Shown one piece after another: positions 1 through 6,100 of a stretch of DNA of 9,981 nt. Made by a program: the position numbers and the translations under genes. Each line of letters starts with the position of its first letter. The first letter of the stretch is position 1. Under the pieces are notes generated by a model. It had not been told where the DNA came from. It saw only the letters and a list, made by a program, of their open reading frames with translations, and made no database searches. The DNA lies in contig CACZSJ010000126.1 in NCBI GenBank assembly GCA_902783825.1, forward strand, positions 1 to 9,981. The letters run 5' to 3'. Source of the DNA: Oscillospiraceae bacterium (GTDB lineage: Bacteria; Bacillota; Clostridia; Oscillospirales; Oscillospiraceae).

Positions 1-356
1 AGCAGCTGACCCGGAATCAGCGTACGCGGCAGACCGTCGGCGGCGGCAGTCTCGCCCAGCAGACGGCGGGCTTCCTTGCCCAGGCGGGCGGTCAGCAGGC
101 CCGCGGCCAGGGTGGCCAGGGAGCCGAAAAAAATGTCGAACACGTTGCCGGTGATCAGATTGGCCAAAAAACAGCCCACATACAAGCCCCAGGCGGTGCA
201 GGGGAAAAAGTAGGGCAGGATGCACAGGACCTCAGAGATTCGAAGTTGTACCGCGCCGTAGCTGATGGGCGCCAGGGCGATGGTCAACACGGCGTAGGCT
301 GCGCCCACCAGGGCAGCCACGGCGATCTTGTGTGCGGAAAAGATTTGCTGATTCAT
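1..356 (-). CDS. queT: QueT-family queuosine precursor transporter, ECF S component (3' end cut off)
   Basis: This is a membrane substrate-binding (S) subunit that, in the QueT family, works with the shared ECF energy-coupling module to import a 7-deazaguanine precursor of queuosine (preQ0, preQ1 or queuine). The visible 118 residues begin MNQQIFSAHK and carry the family's characteristic stretches ALAPISYG (about 27-34), QLRISE (37-42) and GCFLANLIT, then FFGSLATLAAGLL. Three hydrophobic segments are seen, at about residues 12-31, 43-70 and 74-93. Full-length members are about 160-170 residues, so roughly a third is missing beyond the window edge. The ATG is set by a GGAGGG ribosome site 6 nt upstream (363-368). 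It lies downstream of queH on the same strand, and a preQ1-riboswitch-like leader fills the gap, which supports the substrate assignment. The exact substrate (preQ1 versus queuine) cannot be read from sequence. Family assignment is confident. Confidence 0.92.
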   Translation of the reverse strand, partial: MNQQIFSAHKIAVAALVGAAYAVLTIALAPISYGAVQLRISEVLCILPYFFPCTAWGLYVGCFLANLITGNVFDIFFGSLATLAAGLLTARLGKEARRLLGETAAADGLPRTLIPGQL

Positions 357-362
357 AAGGAT

Positions 363-394
363 CCCTCCATTTTTTATTCAGGCGGAATGGAGAG
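363..394 (-). promoter_or_regulatory. Stem sequestering the queT ribosome binding site
   Basis: CTCTCCATT (394-386) can form nine consecutive pairs, one of them a T-G wobble, with AATGGAGGG (371-363), which contains the GGAGGG ribosome site of queT. The helix would block initiation. The upstream segment GAATGGAG (458-451) can instead pair perfectly with CTCCATTC (392-385) and release the site. The pairings are seen directly; the regulatory reading is inference. Confidence 0.55.
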
Positions 395-398
395 ATCC

Positions 399-433
399 GG
401 CCGACAGGCGGCCAAGAGCGGGCTTACGCCCGC
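399..433 (-). other. Two adjacent GC-rich RNA hairpins in the queT leader
   Basis: On the minus strand, GCGGGC GTAA GCCCGC (433-418) is a 6-bp stem capped by a GNRA-type tetraloop. It is followed by GGCCG CCTGT CGGCC (413-399), a 5-bp stem. Neither has a T-run after it, so they are not terminators. They separate the aptamer-like part from the ribosome-site stem and probably act as structural spacers in the leader RNA. Confidence 0.55.
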
Positions 434-496
434 GCCCATTTTTTATCCGGCTCCATTCAGCCGCAGCAGGGTGTGGAAACCTGCTGATATCCGATT

Positions 497-1135
497 TCAG
501 TCCGCCTCCGGCGGAAGGGCCTGACCGCTGCGCCGGGCCAAAGAGAATTCGCAGCCGCAGTAGAGCTGCCGATAGAGGTCATATTCCTCAGCCAGCTCCG
601 TGGCTCGCATCTCCCGCCCCTGTTTCTTGAAGTCTGAAGGCAGCCAGACTGCCCCGGCTTCCCGGGCAGCTTCCTCTCCCAGACGGTTGAGGAGCACCGC
701 GTCCTTGTGGCGGGAAAGGCTCAGGGTAGTGCAGAAATAATCGAAACCGCGCTGGGCGGCCAGGCGGGCTGTCTCTCGCAGCCGCAGTCGAAAGCAGGGC
801 TCACAGCGCCTGCCGCCTTCCGGCTCTTCCTCCAGCCCTTGGACGACTGCGGCGTATTCCTCGTGCCGCCAGGGAAGCGTCAGGACGGAGACGCGGTCCT
901 GCAGGCCCATGGCTCGCAACAGCGCCAGCAGGGTCTGATAGCGCCGTTCAAATTCCGCCTCCGGATAGAGATTGGGGTTATACCACAGAAGGGTCACGTC
1001 AAAATAGGGACAGAGGTATTCCAGCACGGCGCTGGAACACACGCCGCAGCAGCAGTGCAGCAGCAGGCGGGGCCGTTTGCCCTCCAGTCCCTGCAGGAGC
1101 CGATCCAGCTCCCGCTGATAGTTTCTCCGGTTCAT
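497..1135 (-). CDS. queH: Epoxyqueuosine reductase QueH
   Basis: QueH (formerly DUF208) reduces epoxyqueuosine to queuosine in the tRNA wobble position, the last step of the pathway, using an iron-sulfur cluster; it is unrelated to the cobalamin enzyme QueG. The 212-residue protein shows the family cysteine groups: HCCCGVC at 27-33, RCEPCF at 110-115 and YCGC at 192-195. It also has the motifs WYNPNLYP (51-58), TTLSLSRHKD (136-145) and SDFKKQGRE (167-175). The first motif has Val where many members have Pro before the last Cys. The start MNRRNYQRELDRLL matches the usual N terminus of the family. An in-frame ATG at 1255 would add 40 low-complexity residues and has no ribosome site, so it was not used. 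The ATG at 1135 has no visible ribosome site either; see the promoter entry. The gene is followed after 140 bp by queT. Confidence 0.93.
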   Translation of the reverse strand: MNRRNYQRELDRLLQGLEGKRPRLLLHCCCGVCSSAVLEYLCPYFDVTLLWYNPNLYPEAEFERRYQTLLALLRAMGLQDRVSVLTLPWRHEEYAAVVQGLEEEPEGGRRCEPCFRLRLRETARLAAQRGFDYFCTTLSLSRHKDAVLLNRLGEEAAREAGAVWLPSDFKKQGREMRATELAEEYDLYRQLYCGCEFSLARRSGQALPPEAD

Positions 1136-1150
1136 GGCCGCAGTATAGCA
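1136..1150 (-). promoter_or_regulatory. Possible extended -10 promoter of queH
   Basis: On the minus strand TGC-TATACT (1150-1142) is an extended -10 element. Only six bases separate it from the queH ATG, so transcription would begin at or next to the start codon, giving a leaderless mRNA. No good -35 hexamer lies 16-18 bp upstream. This would explain the lack of a ribosome site but rests on a short motif match. Confidence 0.35.
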
Positions 1151-1166
1151 CAGGGAGAGAGAAAAA

Positions 1167-1189
1167 GCCACCCTATTTTTTATAGGTGG
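1167..1189 (-). terminator. Weak terminator-like hairpin upstream of queH
   Basis: On the minus strand, CCACC-TAT (1189-1182) pairs with ATA-GGTGG (1176-1174 and 1172-1168) with one bulged G. CTTTTT (1167-1162) follows directly. The stem is short and the T-run is only five, so termination would be partial. It could protect queH from transcripts started upstream or act as an attenuator. The hairpin contains the A-rich string ATAAAAAAT also seen twice in the queT leader. Confidence 0.35.
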
Positions 1190-1233
1190 AGGGGAGGCGT
1201 CAATTTTTGGGGAGACAGACGGTACGCAAGCTC

Positions 1234-1262
1234 TTGACGGCAGCGCGATCCTCATATATTAT
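1234..1262 (+). promoter_or_regulatory. Sigma-A-like promoter of the dCMP deaminase gene
   Basis: TTGACG (1234-1239) and TATTAT (1257-1262) are separated by exactly 17 bp, which is close to the housekeeping consensus TTGACA-17-TATAAT. Transcription would start near 1269, leaving a leader of about 32 nt before the ATG at 1301. The sequence AAAGGGG in that leader is the probable ribosome site. Confidence 0.7.
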
Positions 1263-1300
1263 TGGGAAGAGCAGCACGAAAAAGAAAAGGGGATAAGGCT

Positions 1301-1783
1301 ATGGACAACCGCACCAGCAAACAGAATTATTATCTGGATATCGCCGACTCCGTTTTGGAGCGGTCCACCTGTCTGCGCCGGAAATACGGCGCCATTATCG
1401 TTCGCAATGACGAGATCATCTCCACCGGCTACAACGGCGCCCCCCGCGGTCGCCGCAACTGCTCGGATTTGGGCTACTGTATGCGGGAGCACCTGAAGAT
1501 TCCTTCCGGTGAGCGCTACGAGCTTTGCCGCAGCGTGCACGCCGAAGCCAATGCCATCATCTCCGCCCCCCGGCGGGACATGATCGGCGCCACCATTTAC
1601 CTGGTGGGACGGGACGCCAAGACCAACGAGCTGCTGGCCGATGCCATGTCTTGCTCCATGTGCAAGCGGCAGATCATCAACGCAGGCATCGACCGGGTGG
1701 TGATTCGCACCAGCCCCAGCGAATACTTGACCATTCCCGTCAGCGACTGGGTGGAAAACGACGACAGCATTTTTATGCTGTGA
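1301..1783 (+). CDS. comEB: Deoxycytidylate (dCMP) deaminase, ComEB family
   Basis: This cytosolic zinc enzyme converts dCMP to dUMP, the substrate of thymidylate synthase. The 160-residue protein is of normal length. The zinc/catalytic motif HAEANAI is at 80-86 with the proton-shuttling Glu at 82, and the paired zinc cysteines are C118 and C121 in SCSMCKRQIINAGI. The usual residue before the first of these is Pro; here it is Ser. The conserved GYNGAPRG (43-50) matches the segment that in dCMP deaminases takes part in nucleotide (dCTP/dTTP) allostery. Other cysteines (24, 54, 60, 76) in the typical CSDLGYC and ELCRSVHAE contexts suggest a second structural zinc. The ATG at 1301 follows AAAGGGG; a TTG at 1262 would overlap the promoter and was rejected. 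In B. subtilis the homologue lies in the comE operon, but no competence gene is adjacent here, so a nucleotide-supply role is most likely. Confidence 0.93.
   Translation: MDNRTSKQNYYLDIADSVLERSTCLRRKYGAIIVRNDEIISTGYNGAPRGRRNCSDLGYCMREHLKIPSGERYELCRSVHAEANAIISAPRRDMIGATIYLVGRDAKTNELLADAMSCSMCKRQIINAGIDRVVIRTSPSEYLTIPVSDWVENDDSIFML
1764..1781 (+). other. Perfect hairpin overlapping the comEB stop codon
   Basis: ACAGCAT (1764-1770), TTTT and ATGCTGT (1775-1781) make a 7-bp perfect stem with a T4 loop. It covers the codons for the last residues and the first base of the TGA stop. It is followed within 15 bp by the strong terminator hairpin. It may help protect the 3' end or be a chance result of the coding sequence. 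Confidence 0.4.
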
Positions 1784-1795
1784 GAAAAAACGACG

Positions 1796-1834
1796 ACGGC
1801 AGGCCCTTGTCTTGGGGCCTGCCGTTGTTTTTTT
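1796..1834. terminator. Bidirectional intrinsic terminator between convergent genes
   Basis: ACGGCAGGCCC (1796-1806) and GGGCCTGCCGT (1815-1825) form a perfect 11-bp stem with an 8-nt loop. A T-run (1828-1834) follows on the plus strand, and an A-run (1785-1790) gives the matching T-run on the minus strand. The element sits in the 53-bp gap between the dCMP deaminase gene and the convergent aminotransferase gene and can end both transcripts. Confidence 0.92.
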
Positions 1835-1836
1835 GC

Positions 1837-3030
1837 TTAGCCGCGCTGATTGTAGACCTGAATGGCCCGGCCGAGAATCTCCATGGAGCGTTCCAGATCG
1901 GCGCAGTTGATGGTGTAGGCCATGCGCACCTCGTTTTTGCCCATGCCGGGGCTGCTGTAAAAAGGCTCACCGCAGGCGAACATCACCGTGTCGCCGTTGT
2001 CGTCAAAATCGCTCAGCAGCCAGTGCTGGAAGCGATCCGCGTCGTCAATGGGCAGGGCGGCCATCACATAGAAGGCGCCCTTGGGCTCTTGGCAGATCAC
2101 GCCGGGGATCTTCCGCAGACAGCGCATCAGCGTGTCCCGCCGGGCCTTGTATTCCTCCCGAACCTGATCAAAATAGCCGGGATCCAGATCGTAGAGGGCG
2201 GCTGCGCCCAGTTGATCCACCGTGGCGGAACACAAGCGGCACTGGCACCACTTCATGGCCTGCGCCATAAAGTCCGCGTTTTTGGAGATCAGCATGCCAA
2301 CCCGAGCTCCGCAGGCGGAGAAGCGCTTGGAGACCGAGTCGATGACAATGACGTTGTCCTCGTAGCCGGGAAACTGCAGGGCGCTCATCAGCGCCTCGCC
2401 CCCATAGACGAATTCCCGGTATACCTCGTCGCAGATGATGAAGAGATCGTGCTCCTTGGCAATGTCCAGCATCAGCTTCAATTCCTCGGCGCTGAGGACT
2501 GCCCCGGTGGGGTTGCCCGGATTGGACAGGAGAATCGCCCGGGTGTGGGAGTTGATTTCCCGTTCTACCCGCTGGCGCACCGCATAACGATATCCCTCCT
2601 CCGGGCTGGTGGTGATCGGGTGGACTTTGGCGCCGGTCAGGGTAACGGAGGTATGATAATTGGGATAATACGGCTCGGGTACCAGCAGCTCGTCCCCATC
2701 GTCCAGCAGGCAGGCCATGGTGATCTGCAGGGCCTCGCTGCCGCCGGTGGTGGGCAGGATTTGGGGCCGGCTCAGCTCCACGCCGATGCGGGCGTAATAT
2801 CTGCGCACCGCGTCCAGCAGCTCCGGCAGCCCGCCGGAGGGCGCATAGGCCAAAACGGGCTGATCAAAGGCCTTCAAAGCCTCGTAGAAAGCGGCGGGCG
2901 TCAAAATATCCGGCTGCCCGATGTTCAGGTGATAAATCCGCTTGCCGGCTTCCTGCGCCTTGACAGCCTCGCCGTTGAACTTCCGCATGGGCGAAAGACC
3001 GCAACGCTCCATTTTCGATGAGAATTTCAC
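1837..3030 (-). CDS. Class I PLP-dependent aminotransferase (aspartate aminotransferase-like)
   Basis: This cytosolic fold-type I aminotransferase exchanges an amino group between an amino acid and a 2-oxo acid through pyridoxal phosphate. The 397 residues have the full set of motifs: LNIGQPD (35-41), TTGGSEA (94-100), PEPYYPNY (118-125), SNPGNPTG (169-176), the PLP-ring Asp201 in CDEVYREF, the Schiff-base lysine K235 in DSVSKRFSACGARVG, and the substrate-carboxylate Arg369 in NEVRMAY. It resembles the clostridial AspB/AspC-like subgroup, but substrate (aspartate, aromatic or other) cannot be fixed from motifs. The start is GTG at 3030, set by AAGGAGGT at 3044-3037 with 7-8 nt spacing; an ATG six codons in would leave the site too far away. 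It is transcribed alone, divergent from addB, and ends at the shared terminator. Confidence 0.93.
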   Translation of the reverse strand: MKFSSKMERCGLSPMRKFNGEAVKAQEAGKRIYHLNIGQPDILTPAAFYEALKAFDQPVLAYAPSGGLPELLDAVRRYYARIGVELSRPQILPTTGGSEALQITMACLLDDGDELLVPEPYYPNYHTSVTLTGAKVHPITTSPEEGYRYAVRQRVEREINSHTRAILLSNPGNPTGAVLSAEELKLMLDIAKEHDLFIICDEVYREFVYGGEALMSALQFPGYEDNVIVIDSVSKRFSACGARVGMLISKNADFMAQAMKWCQCRLCSATVDQLGAAALYDLDPGYFDQVREEYKARRDTLMRCLRKIPGVICQEPKGAFYVMAALPIDDADRFQHWLLSDFDDNGDTVMFACGEPFYSSPGMGKNEVRMAYTINCADLERSMEILGRAIQVYNQRG

Positions 3031-3060
3031 ACAAATACCTCCTTGTTGTTTCCTGCCGTT

Positions 3061-3089
3061 ACTTTAGCACGATCCGGAAGCGGAATCAA
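3061..3089 (-). promoter_or_regulatory. Promoter of the aminotransferase gene
   Basis: On the minus strand TTGATT (3089-3084) and TAAAGT (3066-3061) are 17 bp apart, with an extended -10 TG one base ahead (TGC-TAAAGT). The transcript would start about 24 nt before the GTG and include the AAGGAGGT ribosome site. The spacer contains an imperfect inverted repeat, GATCCG (3071-3076) and CGGAATC (3081-3087). Confidence 0.65.
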
Positions 3090-3127
3090 TAGGCCGACGG
3101 TTTTTCCGGCAGAATCTTTCCTCCGGC

Positions 3128-3156
3128 TTGCGCGGGAAAGGGGGATTTGGTACAAT
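3128..3156 (+). promoter_or_regulatory. Promoter of the addBA operon
   Basis: TTGCGC (3128-3133) and TACAAT (3151-3156) are 17 bp apart. The -10 hexamer matches TATAAT in five of six positions and the -35 matches TTGACA in four. Transcription would start near 3163, about 26 nt before the addB ATG, so the leader contains little more than the ribosome site GGGAGG (3175-3180). Confidence 0.65.
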
Positions 3157-3188
3157 GAAAAAAACGGGAAAATCGGGAGGCGAGAAAG

Positions 3189-6100
3189 ATGCTGCGCTTG
3201 ATTCTGGGCAAGGCCGGCGCGGGGAAGACCGCGGCGGTGATCAAAGAGATCAGCCAGGCCGTGGAGCGCCGGGAAGGCGGCTGCCTGCTGCTTGTGCCGG
3301 AGCAATACAGCCACGAGGCGGAGCGGGAGCTCTGCCTGCGCTGCGGCGACCGGCTTTCTCTGTATGCGGAGGTTTTCAGCTTCACGGGCCTGGCCCGACG
3401 CATCCTGCAGCAGCAGGGCGGCGGCGCGGAGGCGCTGCTGGATCCCGGCGGACGGCTTTTGTGTATGGCCTTGGCTCTGCATGCAGTGGGGTCCCGCCTG
3501 AGGATCTATGCGGCCGCCCAGCGCCGGGCGGAGCTGCAGGCGCTGCTTTTGCGGGTTGTGGATGAGCTGAAGGCGGCCTGCGTGACACCGGACATGCTGG
3601 AAGCGGCAGCCCGGGACTGCGAAGACGCCCTGGGGGACAAGCTCCGGGATCTGTCGGAAATTTGCGCCGCCTATGAGGCGGTGGTCGCCCAGGGGCGTGC
3701 GGATCCGTCTGACCGTCTGCGCGTGCTGGCCGACCGGATTCCGGAGAGCGATCTGGGGCCGGATACTCGGATCTATGTAGACGGCTTTATCGACTTTACC
3801 GCCCAGGAACGGGCTGTTCTGAGCGCCCTGCTGCGCAAGGGTGTACAGCTGACGGTGTGTATGACCGTGGATCAGATGCACGAGGGCAGCGAGGTCTTCG
3901 CCCTGTCCCGCTCCGCCTGCCGACAGTTGCTGGCAGAGGCGGAGAATCAGGGCCTTGCCCATCGGATCGAGTATCTGGAGCGGGATGAAAAGGATCAGGC
4001 GCTGCGCTATTTTGCGGACAATCTGTTTGACTATGCGGCCCGACGTTACCCGGGAGAAAAAGCTCCGTTGGAGCTGGCAATAGCGGAGAGCATGACGGCG
4101 GAATGCGAATATGCCGCCGCCCGGGCGCTGGCGCTGGTGCACGGAGGCTGCCGTTGGCGGGATATTGCCGTGGCGATCCGGGGCTTTGAGGACTATCGGG
4201 GAACGCTGGAGAGCGTTTTCCGCCACTATGGCGTTCCCCTGTTTTCCGTCCGGCGCAGCCAATTGCTGTCCCGGCCCCTGCCGCTGCTGATTTCTCTGAG
4301 CTACGAAATCGTGGAGGGCGGCTGGGATGTGGACGATGTGATCAGCTATATGCGCACGGGCCTGGCCGGGCTGGAGCCGGAGGACTGTGATCTGCTGGCG
4401 GACTACGTGTTCAAGTGGCAGCTGCGCCGGGGCGCCTGGGAGCGGCCGGGGGACTGGCGCCAGCATCCCAAGGGCTACGGGGCGGAATATGACCAGGCCG
4501 CCGAGGAAAGCCTGCGGAAGATCAACGCCTTGCGCCGACAGCTGGCAGAGCCGCTGCTGGACTTCCAGCGACAGGGGCGCTTGGCGTCCACGGCCGAACA
4601 GCAGGCGGCGGCCCTGTCTCAGCTGCTGCTGCGTCTGGATCTGCCGGAGCAGCTGAGTCGGCGCGCCCGAATTTTAGAGGAGAGCGGCCAGGCGGCCCTG
4701 GCCGGCGAGTACCGACAGCTTTGGGAGCTGACGGTGTCTGCCCTGGAACAGAGCGCCGCCGTCCTGGGCGATAAGGAAATGGACATGCAGGACTTTGGCC
4801 GCCTGTTTACCCGGATGCTGTCCCAGTACGATGTGGGGACGATCCCCGTGTCCCTGGATCAGGTATCTGCCGGAGACTTTGACCGGATGCGCCGGCGCAG
4901 CATCCGACATTTGATCGTGCTGGGCTGCAGCGACGATCGACTGCCGCCAGCCCAGGAGGCGCCGGATGTGTTCTCTCCGGAGGAGCGGCAGCGTCTGGTG
5001 GAGATGGAAATCCCGCTGGGGGCAGGGGAGAGCGAGCTGTGGCGAGAGTTTTCGCTGATTTACAACGGCCTGAGCCTGCCTTCGGACAGCTTGGCCATGT
5101 GCTACGCCGCCCACGGCGGCGACGGGGAGGAGTTGCGTCCGGCCTTTGTCTTCAACCGGGCCAAGGCCCTCTTTCACGCAGAAGCCCGGACGGTGCAGAC
5201 CGAGCGGCTGCATCTGTGGGCGGAAGCGCCGGCGCTGACCCTGGCTGCCCAGGCGGTGCGAGGCGGCAGCGGTACGGCGGCAGCGGCGGCGGACTATTTT
5301 CGCACCCGGCAGCCCCAACGCTATGCCCACTTGGAAGAAGCGGCCCGCATGAGCCGAGGGCGTCTGTCGCCTGCCGGGGTGGAGGCGCTGTACGGCAAGC
5401 GCCTGCGTTTGAGCGCGTCCCGGATTGACAAATTCGCCGCCTGCAAATTCGCCTATTTCTGCCAGTACGGCCTGCGGGCCAAGCCCTATGAGCCTGCGGG
5501 TTTTCATCCTCCGGAGATCGGTACCTTCATGCACTATGTGCTGGAGAACACGGCCAGACAGGTCAAGGAGAGCGGCGGCTTCGCGGCGGTTTCCGAGGAA
5601 GCGCTGCGCCAGATCACGGACCGCTGCGTGCAGACGTATATCCACGAAGAGCTCAACGATTTCCAGGAAAAGAGCAGCCGCTTCGTGTATCTGTTTCGCC
5701 GTCTTTGCGGCGACGTGCACCGGGTGGTGGCCGATATGGCGGCGGAGCTGCGCCGCTCGGATTTCGAGCCGCTGGATTTCGAGCTGGACTTTGCCAAGGC
5801 CAGCGATATGCGCCCGGTGGAGCTGGGCGAAGGGCAGGAGGCCATGACGTTGACGGGAATTGCGGACCGGGTGGATGGCTGGCTGCACCAAGGCAAGCTC
5901 TATCTGCGGGTGGTGGACTACAAGACCGGCCGCAAAAGCTTTTCCCTGTCCGAGGTTTGGTACGGGATGGGCCTGCAGATGCTGCTGTATCTGTTCGCCT
6001 TGGAGGCGGACGGCGGTCATCGCTACGGGCATGAGATTGTGCCGGCGGGCGTCATGTATGTGCCCGCCCGCAGCGCCATGCTCTCGCTGTCCCGGGAGCT

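Larger units (their letters stand above)
363..486 (-). promoter_or_regulatory. Candidate preQ1 riboswitch controlling queT translation
   Basis: Read on the minus strand, the leader starts with a 7-bp P1 stem (CAGCAGG at 486-480 with CCTGCTG at 470-464) closing the loop TTTCCACAC (479-471). A small hairpin follows (CGGCT at 463-459 with AGCCG at 452-448), then the A-rich tail ATAAAAAATGG (446-436). CCA in the loop (476-474) can pair with TGG after the A-run (438-436), giving the P1-loop-tail pseudoknot shape of preQ1 class I aptamers, whose tail is also AUAAAAAA. The hairpin between P1 and tail and the short 9-nt loop are not standard class I. preQ1 class III, known upstream of queT, also has an extra helix. 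Downstream are two GC-rich hairpins and a stem hiding the ribosome site, so control looks translational. Class assignment is uncertain; that this is a structured regulatory leader is likely. Confidence 0.62.

Noticed and set aside
418..433. GC-rich tetraloop hairpin as an intrinsic terminator of queH
   Set aside because: No T-run follows on the minus strand; the next bases are CTCTTGG.
1136..1255. N-terminal extension of queH from an upstream in-frame ATG at 1255
   Set aside because: The extra 40 residues are Pro/Ser-rich and unlike the family N terminus, there is no ribosome site before that ATG, and the stretch overlaps a hairpin and the divergent comEB promoter.
1160..1260. Second preQ1 riboswitch upstream of queH
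   Set aside because: Only the A-rich string is present. No P1 stem with a GGTT/CACCC-type loop and no loop complementary to the tail could be found.
1525..3021. Long plus-strand open frame opposite the aminotransferase gene and overlapping comEB
   Set aside because: Its translation has no recognisable family pattern and is low in complexity, and it lies across two confidently assigned genes and the terminator. It is a shadow of GC-rich codons.
3027..4466. Minus-strand open frame opposite addB
   Set aside because: Rich in Gln/Arg/His/Ala as expected for the antisense of GC-rich coding DNA, with no domain pattern. addB is intact and fully explains the region.
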